Shown: piece by piece, positions 11,973 through 24,612 of the stretch | How positions within the stretch are numbered: the first letter of the stretch is position 1 | How the letters are laid out: each line of letters starts with the position of its first letter | Assembly: GCA_950106755.1 (NCBI GenBank) | Contig: OX467090.1 | Span: 19,197,092-19,261,091, forward strand | DNA from: Climacium dendroides | Taxonomy: Eukaryota > Streptophyta > Bryopsida > Hypnales > Climaciaceae | DNA length: 64,000 nt | Direction of reading: 5' to 3' | The notes under the pieces: generated by a model | What the model saw: the letters and a program-made list of their open reading frames with translations, nothing else | What the model was told of the DNA's origin: nothing | Databases searched by the model: none | Program-made: the position numbers and the translations under genes

Positions 11973-14220
11973 GTGACATTTTTTGAGAAGATAATGCGCA
12001 CATCACATTTTCTACTTTGAATCAAGAACTTTAAAGTATAAAGAGTTGTTGAGAAATGTTTATATAGTAGTTCTATTGCAAATAGTAGAAGGCCTCACAA
12101 TATTGACAAACTTTTGTAGACATTTAGTTTTTGAACAATGCACTTACAAAATTGTTCGAATGACTTATGTGACTTTTAACTTAATACTATCATGTATAGA
12201 TAGTTATGCATGTCATTGGCTTTCATATGCAGTTTTTTAACTTAGATTAGAAATTTATTGCAATTGTTACATGTCCATGGCAAATCCATAGTCAATAGAA
12301 AGAAGATAAGGTGGAAGCACCAATTGTCAACCAAGACCCATATCTAGTTTGTAGGGTGTACTATTTTTCTACCAAGGCTCAAGCTCAAGTTTAGAATGTG
12401 TATTTCTTGTCCTTTTCAAGATTGGAACTAATAAGGTTATGACAAATGTTTAGTTTTTTTATTAAATATTTAAATTACGGTGAAGTTTTGAAGAAAAAGT
12501 GAAGAAATTTGTATCATATGTCCCATAGTAGTGAGCAAGAAATTAGTTCTTGAATGATTGGAATTAGAAGAGTCTAGACATTGACTATAGGTTATAAGTA
12601 CTTTTTGGCTCCCAAAATTCATAATAATTTCAATTTTGGGAATAAAATTATAAAAAAAATTCAATCTTTATAGTTCCTATTTTCCAACATAGGAAAACTT
12701 CCATCGCCTCATACTTCTCATGATCAACTACAAAATTGTTTAAATGACTAGATATTGGTGCTTTATTCAAAACATTGATAAAAATTTGTGCCTCATAATA
12801 ATTGTATATGATGTTCTTCTTTTTAATCCTCTAGTGTCCCTAGTATTTTTGGGATTGAAAACATTATTGCTTTTGAAGTATTGTAGGTTTAAATGTCACT
12901 AAGGTATAAAAATCTCAACCGTACAATCTTATATTGTACGTACTAAAGGTGATGTGAAACAAATTTGGAGTGATTTGGCCTCATACATTGTAAGATTGTA
13001 ATGTCAGTTTAGAGTTGAAAAAGGATGCTAAAATTTTCCTAGAACCACATTAGAGGTGAAATTTGATTTCTAAACCTATTCTACTAGAAAAAACAAACTT
13101 AAAACTATAAAGTGCTTCAAAACCAACACTCATACACATTAGTAAAAGAAAATATCAATCAAATGATTTATTGTGTATCCAAAATGTCTTTGAAATGTCA
13201 AAGAGTCGCAAAAGAAAGTCGCAAAAAAATCTTCTAAGCCTGAATTCCTTTGTGACTCCGTCTACTAAAATACTTCTTAGACACTTGTAACTTTTTGTAT
13301 TGATATGGTATTTTAAACACACAAACACAAACTAAACTAGTATGTACAACTTTGCCAAAAAAGTAATTAGGAACAAATACCATATGAAGAAGAAACAAGC
13401 CACCAAAATTGTCCTTACTTATGAACTTTAAATTTAAGGACTTCATGTAATAACAATAAGAACTAATGCATGTACAAATGACTTTGTATAAAGATATGAG
13501 AAAAAATAACAACATTTTGAATAGCATGTAGGGATTCAAAAATATATAGTATTAAAAATAAAAACTTGATTAAGTTCTATTTAACTTCAAAATTTTGGGA
13601 TTGGTGCCTTGAGCATTTAGGGGTTAAAAAACCATTTCTTGAGGTAATACCTTGCACTAAATCAATAACAAAGCAAACAAATTTGCTTTAGTTTAAAAAA
13701 ACTTGTATTATATGGTAACATTGCACAAAATTTTATTTAGATATCACATATGTGTGTGATGACAATAATACATGTTAAAACTTGTGCAATACTAGGTGAT
13801 AATTAAATTAAATACAAATAAAAAATAACAATGTTTTAAATAGCATCATGTATATTCCTATGATAAAATAACAAAAGAATACAATTGTTTATATTAAGCA
13901 TACCTTAGTAATTCAAACTATCAATGCATTTTTTTACAAACATAAAAAACACTCTAGGTTATAATTGCATGTTTTACATTTTTAGAATTGTCACATAATA
14001 ATTGAAGAAAAACAACCCTTATTACATTTAAAACATAAATAAACAACTCATTGTTGCCTAAATATGTAATACAGTTTCATATTCACATTTAAAGAAATTT
14101 GAAGTTTAAACATACTCCGCACATCTCATCAATTTTTAATGACTTCATACTAAATGTAGGGTTTAGGGTTTAGGATTTCAATGTATTCAAATATAATTTG
14201 TATTTCATTTTCATACATAA
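11973..14220. other. AT-rich DNA, no gene seen
   Basis: I find no supported gene. Near 14158-14177 there are two and a half units of the plant telomere motif TTTAGGG, too short to be more than a telo-box or chance. Confidence 0.5.
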
Positions 14221-14339
14221 ACGCTACATTCTATGTTTGCAACATTGAAAAGAAGTCTTTAAAAAAGCATTTATATCTTTCAGAATCCAATGTTTTAATA
14301 AATGAGGAGTTCTCAAGCAGATAGTTAGGTAGATGCCTT

Positions 14340-15240
14340 GAATGTTACATAGGCAACCATTATGAGTTGTCGTCCGCTCGTCCGTGCATCTACCAAGGCG
14401 GTCGGACTGTCCGCTTGCCTGTCTGCCCATTCGATAGTACAAAACTTTGTTTGTCATTTGTAACTTGAGTTTTTGGTGTTTTGGAATGTGTAATATACCA
14501 TTAGAAAGGTATTTGTAAGAGCTTTCCAATGGTATATTACATGCCCCCAAAATCCAAGAATTGAAGTCGCAAATGCCAAAAAAAAAAATTATGCGGCTTA
14601 AAAGGGGCCGTTCGCCCAACTACCATTCGCCCGTCTGCCCGTCTGCATTGGTAGTCATTAGCCTATCCGCCTTCTTGTCCGCCCACACAATAACACAAAA
14701 CTTTGCTTGTCATTTGTGACTTGCAAGAGGCCATCCACCCAAGTGTCGTCCACCCGTCCACCTGCTTGTTTACCCATTCAATAGTACGAAACTTTGTTTT
14801 TCATTTGCGACTTGAGTTTTTGGTGTTTTGGAGCATGTAATATACCATTGGAAAGGAATTTGCAAGAACTTTCCAACAGTGTATTACACGCCCCAAAAAT
14901 CCAAGAAATAAAGTCGCAAATGCCTAAAGAAGCTTTTTGCGACTTAAAAAGGGTTGTCCGTCCAACTGCTGTCCGCCTTGTCCGTGCCATCCGCCTGCTT
15001 CATCTGCACCATCCGCCCATCTATTTGCATTGTCTGCTTGATTCGTTCGCCCACCTGTCCGCTTGCCTCATCCACGCTATCTGCCCACTTGTCCGCACTG
15101 TCTGCACTATCCGCCCTGTCCGCCTTCTCATCCGCTTCGTCCGCCCATCCGTCCGCCCCGTCTGCCTAGCCATCCATCCCATTCACGTTATCAACCCATC
15201 TGGCTGCTGCATCCACCTACATGTCCGTCTGACGCCTGTT
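14340..15240. repeat. Degenerate GTCCGCC-type minisatellite with hairpin motifs
   Basis: GC-rich blocks (14360-14440, 14620-14700, 14750-14780, 14955-15240) are built from degenerate copies of a 9 to 10 bp unit like GTCCGCCCA. Between them lie two copies of a hairpin motif, TGTAATATACCATTRGAAAG with its reverse complement (14485-14545 and 14834-14893). Open frames across the array, rich in Pro, His, Ser and Cys, come from the repeat and are not credible genes. Confidence 0.75.
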
Positions 15241-15381
15241 CACTAGATGGGATAAACTATGAAATTAAAATTATAGTTTATTAGAAACCACTTGTTCACA
15301 CGTGGTTTGTTGTAGTAGAACTAAGTGCACCCATGAGATAGAACTCAAATATTTCAGCATTTACTTTGCAAGAGCTCCGAA

Positions 15382-15711
15382 CACTATAACAAAACATGGT
15401 AAAAAAAACGCCCGCAGTCGCGACTACGGTTTTTTTGGTCATGTTTTTGTGCGCGTGCGCGTAGTGGACTTGAACCTTCTTTTGCAATTTCCCACTTCAA
15501 TATTATGAATTTGGGGGCGTGCCATATATCATTGGAAAGGTATTTAAAATAACTTTCTAATGATATATAGCACGCCCCCAAATTCATAATATTGAAGCGG
15601 GAAATTGCAAAAAACCGTGGCTGTCCACAATTTTGACTGTCACAAAAACGTGACCAAAAAAACCGTAGTCGCGACTGTGCGCGATTTTTTTTACCATGTT
15701 TTGTTATAGTG
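15382..15711. mobile_element. 330-bp foldback MITE, TSD GAA, inside gene 2 copy 1
   Basis: The ends are perfect 27-bp inverted repeats that start CACTATAACAAAACATGG. GAA flanks both sides (15379-15381 and 15712-15714). The interior continues as a near-complete hairpin with the CCGTAGTCGCGACT motif in both arms and a central GGGGGCGTG...ATATATCATTGGAAAG hairpin related to those at 14485 and 14834. The unoccupied site is visible in the two paralogous segments near 28155-28165 and 36728-36745. Confidence 0.9.
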
Positions 15712-15714
15712 GAA

Positions 15715-17080
15715 GTCTGCTTTCATTGACACATTTCTATTTGTCGTTGCTTTTGTAGGATGACAGTGCGCACTTCAGAAGCTCCATTTTTCAGGTGATG
15801 AAGGTAGGGTGGCCAAGAGTGCATGACAAGCCTCAAGCTTTGAAATCTCTTCAAGCTTCTTCTTCATTGTATAACAAAAGTAATGTCGTGCTAAGCACAG
15901 AAGAAATAGCTACAAAAGATACTGATGCCAGCCATATTTATATTAATTTAGAGGAATTCAAAGCATAACATGCTAGCAATCCGAAATTTCATCTTTGAAG
16001 TAACTACATTTGAAAAATACTCCAAAATTGCACAAACCTGAATTGGAACCAACAATAGTTCCAAATCTACATCCACATAACCGTGGCTTTAGGATAGTCT
16101 AGGCAAAAATGAATTCTAAAAATAGATCCCAAACGCTTGAAAAATTGTTATCTCAGAAAATATGTCCAGGATAAGTCCATCTTATGGTACAAGGCACATA
16201 AGGTAGGTTTTTGTAAAACCTGATGTGACCCAATTCTACCAAAATGCCAATTGTCATAGCATGTCATTGTAAAATGCCAATTGAAATCAATTCAAAATCT
16301 TTTCTTTTACAACACATCAACAATAACATATATTGGAGAGTTCAAGATTTGTGTTCTCTAATGAATGTAGTCAATATTTCTTGCCAAGATTGGAGCCATG
16401 GTTTGTTTTATAGTTACCCACCTTATTGCTACAATATTCATGGGCTAATTTTTCAACCCCAAACAATCAGAAATATCAACCTCGAGTCAGAATGGAAACC
16501 TCAATCTACGAACAAGTCCACCAATGATTAGACAGTCATAGTGAGATGCAAGTATTCATTCGACAACAGTTTTGATGTGGGATTGCATAACAAACTCATC
16601 AAACTTCACACATTTTAGTCTCCATTACATTACACTGCCAATAGTACTCAAGAATTTAGTATTTAATGGAGAGGAATTAATGAGCATTGAATGGTCCAAC
16701 TTATAACAAGTGTTTGAAGAAGAATACATATGAAGGTCATTGTTGCAAGTATTTGAAGTGCCGAGTAATGGAAAGGCCCCTTGGTTTTGACTACGAATGG
16801 TAGTCAAGTCTCTAACAAATGATTGTGTAACTTCTTTGTAGACTCCCAAAAGCCATCCTTTGAGATGCTTGTAAGATGGAAGCAAATCTAAGATGACACT
16901 TTGAAAACTAGGATATTTGTGAAAAGCATTCTCTAAAGATGCTTGAATTGATTGGCGGTTGCTCTTTAATACTTGGTCACTTATCTTCTTTATATATCCC
17001 ACCAATAAAATAATAACATAGGTGACAATTGTGCATTGATTGCATGCTATTCCAAATGATGATCCATATACATTCATATC
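15715..17080 (-). pseudogene. Gene 2 copy 1, unrecognised gene, degenerate
   Basis: One exon-like block is open for 150 codons (17077 to 16625). It starts with a hydrophobic stretch (about residues 16-30), then KKISDQVLKSN, then VYKEVTQSFVRDLTT and a Ser/Asn/Cys-rich end. A second block follows the acceptor-like TTCAG at about 16033 and starts VCAILEYFSN, but stops appear soon after. A third block (EISKLEACHALLATLPSS) has frame breaks. The last exon is separated from its end by the 330-bp MITE. All three blocks recur in the same order and strand in copies 2 and 3, so this was once one gene. I do not recognise the protein. The hydrophobic stretch hints at membrane association, which is inference. 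Confidence 0.6.
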
Positions 17081-18519
17081 ATTAAATTAGACTAGAGAAA
17101 GTGAAAGAGATGTGCTTTAGCAACTATGAAATGTTCACTCAAAATCAACATTGTCCAAAATTAGACATGTTGAATGCAAGACCTAACTTATTCATATCAT
17201 TTCTATATTCAAGTGCATTGAAATCTCTTTTCAATTGCCAATAAGATTCAATAAAAATAATATACATTTAATAATATGAACTATTACAATAAGTTGTGAT
17301 TAGTGACATCAGAGGGACAAATATCTTAAGTTCTATAGAAATTAACTACACCTATAATCATCCAATTCATCACTTACGTGCCTGGTTCCTATTATTAAAC
17401 TATTGAATATTTTTTTGGAGTTGGTTGGGAGTCCAAAATTTTCTTAGAATATACTTTTTGGATACCATATGAATAAACTATGAATGTTCAAAGTGTTCAA
17501 AAACAACCTTGGGATTTCATGAATAGATAGTGGTACACATTTCAAGCAACTAAATGTAAATGATGTTTTTTCAAATTTTTAGAAATGAAATCATATGTCT
17601 TCTTTATGTCACACAAATTGCATATTTTTAGTGAAAAATTGAATTTCTTAAGAGTTTGAAAGAAATAGTGAAGAAAAGCAAATCAAATTGAAAGTTATAT
17701 GAAATGGAAAATCATCTCAAAAAATCTAAAAACTTCACCATATATGTACATTATAGTGAAGAACTTCATAGTCCAATCAAAGTTTCCATGACATTCTATA
17801 AATGGAAATAAATAGACATCAAAATACACCTTCAATTTAAATTGTAATAAAATATTTAATTTTAGTAATTTTTCACATTTTAAAATTGGAAAACAAACTA
17901 AACTACATGACCTTCATTTCATTAGTTCGGTTTAAATTCTAAACATATCATTTCTACAAAGAAATTTCAAATCTAGATCATGGAGCAACAAGTTTCTAAA
18001 ATACAATAGAATAGCATAGTGGGCTACACATCACTATATGACTTGTACATCCTATTGCAAGTTAGTCCCTTATTTTTTTCCTAAATAGTTTCCCTTAATT
18101 TTCAAAGGCTACTATACTTTGGGTAGGTAGAGTTAAGTTAGACAAGTCATTTAGTATACATTATGTAAAACCACGCCACCTATCAACCACACAACCACCA
18201 CATGTTGTGTGGTAAAGGGCTATTGAAATTTATTTATAAAAATTAAACCTTTCTTGCCAATTCAATCTCGGGCGGATAGACTAACCCCACAAACTATCCT
18301 ACCGCAACTAACTTCTTGCTTCAAGTATCTTTAGCTATGCCAGTCACATATATTGCTATATTTTTAGTATTTTATCAAGACAATTTGTGAAGGGGCTTCA
18401 TACTACTCCCTAAGAAGAAGTCTCCTATTAGTAGTAAAGTGGACATTGGTATATTGTCTCTTCTCTGAAGGGGAGAGATTAAGCAATGGTTCAAAAATTC
18501 AATGAAGTTTTAGTATTCA
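17081..18519. other. AT-rich DNA, no gene seen
   Basis: I see no supported gene or complete element. The first hundred bases still align loosely with the sequence upstream of gene 2 copy 3 (38160-38260). Confidence 0.45.
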
Positions 18520-18870
18520 ATGCAAAATGTCAACAACAAAAATAGCATGTTAGGGTCCATCATTCTAAAGAATTGTTTTGTTCTTCTATTTTATGAATTT
18601 GTGACTTTTGGAGACATGTTTTTGGATTATATTAAATGAGGATCACATAGAGAATTCTATGCAAAGTGACATGCAAAGTGACATGAAAGCTTATGCTATT
18701 CTATGTAGGTTCAAGGTCCCTGTGATTGGCTTCTTGTTGATGATTGTCTACATGCCTTACTTTCCCATGTTGATGAGTTCTTGGTGGACTATTGTGTGGA
18801 GCAACATGGATACATGTCTACAAGATTGGTGCTACAAATGGAATCACCAAAGTCATTAATTTCTAGCAAA
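18520..18870 (+). repeat. Duplicate of the kinase 1 downstream flank
   Basis: This aligns with 3780-4080, which lies after kinase 1, but here it lies before kinase copy 2. It is probably what is left of the flank of a lost kinase gene in a head-to-tail array. Confidence 0.6.
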
Positions 18871-18929
18871 ATTCTTACTTCTGAATGCACTTTCCAATGA
18901 TAAAAATTTCTCAAGTTCTAATTACGAAG

Positions 18930-19874
18930 CAGTGACCAGTTAGGATTCTACTGTATTTAGTGGGGAAAATTCCAGAGTCAATTGACAATGGCCTTACTCT
19001 TGAATTACTTGCTGACAGAGTCGTTCTTGAAGGGAAGCCAAGGTTCATGCGACTTCGAAAATGAGCAAGTCAGCTCCCCTGGCCCAGCCTCAGTAATAAT
19101 CTGCAAACAGCAACCAGTGAAAGTGAACTAGTCAAGTAACAAAGGAAAGTCTGCAACTGAAAGCAAGAAGCAAATGTGTGCAGCACACGGAACCCATCCG
19201 AGGCCTCGTGGTTCCATATTTTTCGTATTCCGCGGTCAGTGATTCCGGGTGACAGACTGACGGGGCTCGATCCCTGATTCCTGGATGACTGCCCTGCTTC
19301 GATTCGTCATGGCCGTGACCTGGGGCAACGCGTTTTCCTGCCCCACCCTTCCGTCGGCACCTTATTCTAAAGGAGTTTGCTCCACAAAGCTGCTGCTCTC
19401 TGATCTCTGCTTTTGCTCTTCGAACTTCGTCGGAGATTCCTGTGAGAGCTCTGCGCTGGGAACTGCTTCATTGGCTGCGGAGGAGTAATTTGTTGGAAGC
19501 GCCGCCGAAATGCGCTGCCGGCTTTACTTTTCTTTGTTCAGTGCTGGCTTGGTGGTTCGACGAACGAATTGTCGGTAAGATGGAGTGATCGGGTGGCTGC
19601 ATTCTTTGATGGGCAATGGAAGGGGACGTCGAGCGCCACTTGTATTGCATTTCCGGATTCGGTTGATTGAGTCAGAAGTAACAAGATTCATCAAGTAAGA
19701 TTGCCCACCATCGCAGCTTATTCTGAGAGATTTGTAGGAGCACTGAGTAAGAGTTGCTTCACTTGCTAGCTGCGGGAGACTTGATTGGAAGCGTCGAAGT
19801 AAGCAGCGCGCTTTGCTGTGTGATTTGGGTTCTTGTGAAGGAGACGGAGTAGCCCATTGACAACGCATCTCCAG
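18930..19874 (+). promoter_or_regulatory. Promoter and leader exon of kinase copy 2
   Basis: This aligns with about 775-1745, shares TTGACAGAGTCGT-like and GTGACAGA...GGGGCT landmarks, and ends at the same CTCCAG/GTAAAGTGCC donor (19875). It is GC-richer than its surroundings. The gene behind it is broken, so any transcript would be noncoding or truncated. Confidence 0.5.
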
Positions 19875-20696
19875 GTAAAGTGCCCAATCACTTGTTTCTG
19901 GGGGGTTGTGGCTTCCTGTCCTGTCTTTCCTTTACCCGAGTAAGAAACTCATTCGACTTGTCTGGTATCTTGACTGCATTAGAGGAAATTTGAACTTTCT
20001 GGAGGGACGTCAAGGTTTGACAAGCCAAGCTATTAACAGGACCCTACAACACTAGGGAAAGGACAATATCTCTTGACAGGAAATTTCGTTCACCTTGTGT
20101 GAATATTTTGAGAATCAATTAGTTTCTATCAATTTTTAATTTCAAGGCTGTCAGAAGAGGTACTTCTGAAGTTTTAGTTAATTGTAATTATATGTCAAAG
20201 AAGATGAGAGCTTGGCATGGTTGTTGTCCGATTCCTTTATCTCTCTCCGATAGATGACAGACTCTCCACTTCTACAATCCATTCAAGAGGTGCACCTCGA
20301 ATTTTTTTAATATTTTATTTTTTACTATTTATAAATTGATTGCTTGTCTGTGGGTTTGCAAGTCTTAGTCAAGCTTGTGTGATAGCTACATATGGATCCA
20401 TTGTGTTCAGTGTTGTAAGTGTAGCTAGACCAATTAGACACCTCGATTCAATTTTAGAGCATGGGTGACAAGAAAATTCACCAATCTCACAAGAAGATAG
20501 TGTGAGCAAATAAAGTGAGACCAAAAATTGAAATTGAAGTGCTAATAAATCATGAAGGTATACTAAAAGTAGTGTAATGAAAATTAAAACCTAGGATTAC
20601 AAATTGTGGCAACAAGTGAAAATAAAGTAAAAGAATTTTGAATTTGAAGTTCATGATTACTTTAGGTTGAGCATGTGTTAGTTTGAATTGAAACAT

Positions 20697-20960
20697 GTAG
20701 TAGTTAGAAGTGAAACTTAAAGGATTTGGTCTAAATTAAAAGTGTTTGGGACCAAAACCAAAAGGGTTTAGGGCCGAAACCTTGAAGGGTTTGGGTCTAA
20801 AGTAAAAGGGCTTGGGACCGAAACTCAGAAGGTTTTGGAGCCAAAACCTTGAAGGGTTTGGGTCTAAAGTAAAAGGTCTTGGGACTGAAACTCAAAAGGG
20901 TTTGGGGCCAAAACCAAAAGGGATTGTGACCAAAATTTAAATTGTTTGGATTGGAACTAT
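20697..20960. repeat. Tandem repeats of GGGTTTGGGNCNAAA type
   Basis: About eight degenerate units of 28 to 33 bp contain GGGTTTGG(G)(A/T/C) and CCAAAACC or CCGAAAC. The reverse strand reads as a Phe/Pro/Lys repeat, which I take to be a by-product of the array. Confidence 0.7.
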
Positions 20961-21234
20961 AAGGGATTTGGACTGGAACCTCCATCACTTGTTCTCCTTG
21001 AGAACTTCTTATTAGGGTTCCAAATTGCATGACTTTAGCAATTTTGGGGCTTGAACGTGAGTAGTTATGAAACCATAATTTTTATTCTTATTGTACCCAA
21101 AATTCGTGGTTATTTTATCTTTATTTTACTAACAAACGATTGGACACTTGTATAGTCAGATGTGTAATTAAAATTTTCTTGTGAGCCAAATTGTTTGACG
21201 GTTCTGTTTTGGCTTCATTGAGTTTAGATGAACA

Positions 21235-21560
21235 CTTCTATACATCCTATACAGATCGGACAATTGTGTAGACCGGGCTTGCATTGCAAATACAATTGAT
21301 TTTTAGAAGCACCTCACATCTCTCTACTCGAGGTATAGTGAAAGATAAATTTGGTTTCTATATTAATCAAACAAATGTGTGGACCGGATTTGCATTGCAA
21401 ACACAACTGATTTTTTTAGAAGCACCTCACATCTCTCTACTTTACAAACACTAAAAATCAAATTGGTTTCTATACTGATTAGACAAATGTATAAACCGAG
21501 CTTGCATTGCAAGCACAACTAATTTTTTAAAAGCACCTCATATCTATCTATTCGACATAC
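21235..21560. repeat. Tandem repeat near 115 bp, about 3 units
   Basis: Each unit holds GCATTGCAAACACAACTGATT, then AGAAGCACCTCACATCTCTC, then a stretch with TTGGTTTCTATA. Copies differ at several bases. A separate repeat of about 84 bp, two units with ATTATTGTTAGA and CTTTTACTTAGAACTT, lies at 21620-21790. Confidence 0.7.
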
Positions 21561-23904
21561 AAATTTGTCATATCATTTGTTTTGTTACAAATGAAGGTTA
21601 TGTTCAAACTTTTTATCTAGGATTTGAAGAATCTAAAAATAAGAAAGAATATTATTGTTAGATGGAGTAATTGTTGTCTTTTACTTAGAACTTGGAGTTT
21701 AAATCTATATCTAAAAAATCTAAAAATTAAAAAAAATGTTATTGTTAGAAGTGATAACTTCTATTTTTTACTTAGAACTTTGGCTTTGAATCCACTACCA
21801 CAATAAATAATAATTGGTTCATTTTTGACAACTCGACTATATTTTGATTTTGAAGAGACCCTGACAGACTGTTTTTGAGGAGAACCTAACGACATTCTTT
21901 GACCGTGTGTTCTGACCACACATATTTAAAAGAGTAAGTGCCGGCATGTTCTCCATTTAAACACAATTTTTTCTAAATCAATGCTCTGACAAATGCGGAC
22001 ATTGGCAATGAGTGACTATTGGATTAAAAAAAATTGTAAAGTTGAAATAAATGTAATTCCAGGGTCCCTTCTGCCACTTTTTAACAGCCCTATGGAGTGT
22101 CCAAATTTTCTCTAATGCTTGTTGTGAAATTTCTAACTTATTTTGGTTGTTCACTTTCAAATTGAATCAGGCTCTACTTCTTTTGTTCTTAGGGCTTCAT
22201 TTTAGTGGGATGCTTTGATTGCTAGATCGTTTCTTTGTCTACCCTTGTGGGTGTAGGGTGATGCATTGGGATGTTATAATTTAGATTTTGATCTTGTTGT
22301 CATGGTTCTCAAGTTTCATAGAAGTTCTACTATACATCCTTTTCTCACAATCCATGCTTTTGTGATTCCAACTCTATTGAAAGCCTAATCTCTCAACGTT
22401 GAAACAACATAGAAGAACGCTTATAGTGCAAAGGCATTATTCTGTATTTGAAACAGCATACTCTTGAAGCCAACAAGCTCTTGTTGTTGGAAGGGTTGGG
22501 TTGAAGCTCATATGTACTCTTGCGTGATGGGTGAATCAAGTGGCTCAAGCAATCAAAAGACACTTGCAATTGAAACTCAACTTGGCCCTACTTCATATTT
22601 ACCACCAATTTGTTTTGACCCTAGTGGGAGCTCTATAGAGCGGGCAAGTCATGTCTCTAGTATTGAGGAAATTATCAAAAAGTCGAAGTCTCATTGGAGC
22701 CAATTGGGAGACTTTGACTCTAACAATGAAGTGGCAGAAGTGAGCAACAAGGAGCTTTTCAAGACGTTGCAAGCACATCCCACTTGGGGTACTTTCTTCG
22801 TGACTTTTGGTGGAGGTCGGGGTAGTTCGGGTGAATTGGTGATGGGTGAGAAGTTTGCCGAAGGTGGACAAGCAGAGATCTATGAAGTATAAGTAAAGTG
22901 GTCTCACCCTAAAGATCTTGAACTAGATATGAAAAGATCTATAAAACATGTCTTGAAGGTGTTTAAGAAGGGGACTTTTTTGCGCCATTTGCAATCACAA
23001 TGGCCACATGGAATGTTGCAATTCCATGCAAATCAAATGAACTGTTGGAAGCTTGGATTGGCTTTGCCATTAAGGTTCCATTGTGAAGTGATTGGTGGAA
23101 CATTGTTGGATGATGGTAGGTTTGCTTTTCTATTGATCAAAGAAAAAGAAGACCTACGGAATATGATAAACCATCAAATGTTGCAAGGTCAAACAATGAG
23201 GGTCCATTTTCAAATAAAGAGGCCTTAAGAGCTATGCATGGTGTTGCATTGGGGATGAATCAACTACATGATTGTGGCATTGTTCATAGAGACATCAAAG
23301 CTTCTAATGTACTTCTTGACAACCTTAATAATTTTTCTATAGCCGACTATGAATGTTCTCTTGGAATTGTAGGAACAAGGTTTTGGAGAGCCCTTGAAAT
23401 ACTAGAAGCTTGCAAGCATGGGAATGTGAGGAAGAAGGAAGAACTATTCACCAAAGCAACAGATGTTTATAGTTATGGAATGATTTGCTATGAGATCTTG
23501 ACAGGCACTACAACAATGGCAGTGTTTTATGACTGCAGAATTATGACTGAGGAGTGAGGATGATTGGCAACTGCTTGTAGTCATATTTTTGAAGGTAAAA
23601 AAAATATGACTGCAAATATGACTGCGAGTCATATTTTAGCCTTATACATCATGGCCGTATAGTATATGGCCATTGAGAACACCAAAATACTTCATAGAGA
23701 ACGGTAGGGAACATATTTAGGGAACGCCCAATCATATTTTCTAGTCATATTTTGCAATTACATCTCTATAATAGTAAGATTTTTTTTAGGGCAGCCCAAA
23801 AGCAATTTAAATAGGGAATATATTTAGAAAATACTTAGTCATATTTTTCCACATAGGATTTTTTTGTAGTCATATTTATTTAAAATCACTTTTTTGTAGT
23901 TGCC

Positions 23905-23998
23905 ACTAATTTAGGATTTTGAAACCCTAGCCGCCACAAAATAGGGTTTTGAAACCGTAGCCGCCACAAAATTAGGGTTTTGAAACCCTAGCCACTAT
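23905..23998. repeat. 31-bp repeat with AGGGTTTTGAAACCCT palindrome, 3 units
   Basis: Three tandem units carry the palindrome AGGGTTTTGAAACCCT, or a one-base variant, followed by AGCCGCCACAAAA. They lie in the left part of the CACTA element. Confidence 0.8.
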
Positions 23999-24004
23999 TT
24001 TTTA

Positions 24005-24612
24005 TAGCCACTCCTCTTTTTGCCCCTTCTTCTTTATTTTTTGTTTCTTCTTCTTTGTTTTTGTTGCTTCTTAAGTTTTGTTTCTTGTAGCTTTTTAGGT
24101 TTTTCTTCTTCTTGCTTCCTCTTACTTCTTCTTACTTCTTAGGTTTTGCTTCTTCTTCCTATTAAGGTTTTGCTTCTTCTTCTTTCTTTTTTGTTCCTTC
24201 TTCTTTGTTTTTGTTGCTTCTTAAGTTTTGTTTTTTGTTGCTTCTTAGGTTTTTTTCTTCTTGCTCCTTCTTACTTGATCTTGCTCCTTCTTACTTCTTG
24301 CTTCTTAGGTTTGCTTCTTCTTCCTACTTAGCTTTTGCTTCTTCTTCTTTCTTAGATTTTGCTTCTTCTTGCCTTTCAACTTTTATTTCTTTTTCCTTCT
24401 TAAATTTTTTTCTTCTTGCTTCTTAAGTTTTGCTTTTTAGGTTTTGCTTCTTCTTCCTCTTAGATTTCTCTTTTTCTTTTTTCTTAAATTTCGCTTCTTC
24501 TTCCTTCTTAAGTTTTGCTCCTTTTTCCTTCTTAGATTTTGTTTTTTCTTGCCTCCTAACTCTTGCTTCTTCTTCCATCTTAAGTTTTTCTTTTTCTTGC
24601 CTCCTAGTCATA
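24005..24612. repeat. CTT-rich low-complexity tract
   Basis: About 600 bases are composed almost only of TTC/CTT motifs such as TTGCTTCTTCTT. The minus strand reads as a Lys/Glu-rich chain and the plus strand as a Leu/Phe/Ser-rich chain. Both follow from base composition, so I do not call a gene. Confidence 0.8.

Larger units (their letters stand above)
19976..22118. mobile_element. 2143-bp insertion with 20-bp terminal inverted repeats in leader intron
   Basis: The left end GCATTAGAGGAAATTTGAAC matches the reverse complement of the right end at 18 of 20 bases. The intron of kinase 1 reads straight across the equivalent point (TATCTTGACAGCTTGTTGTG), so this is an insertion in copy 2. The interior holds three tandem-repeat arrays and no transposase. 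I see no clear target duplication, so the superfamily is open. Confidence 0.65.

Noticed and set aside
14155..14177. Interstitial telomere repeat
   Set aside because: Only about two and a half TTTAGGG units are present, too few to show a telomere-derived tract.
14794..15284. Overlapping plus-strand open frames rich in Pro, His, Ser and Cys
   Set aside because: They are produced by the GTCCGCC-type minisatellite, occur in several frames at once and have no domain.
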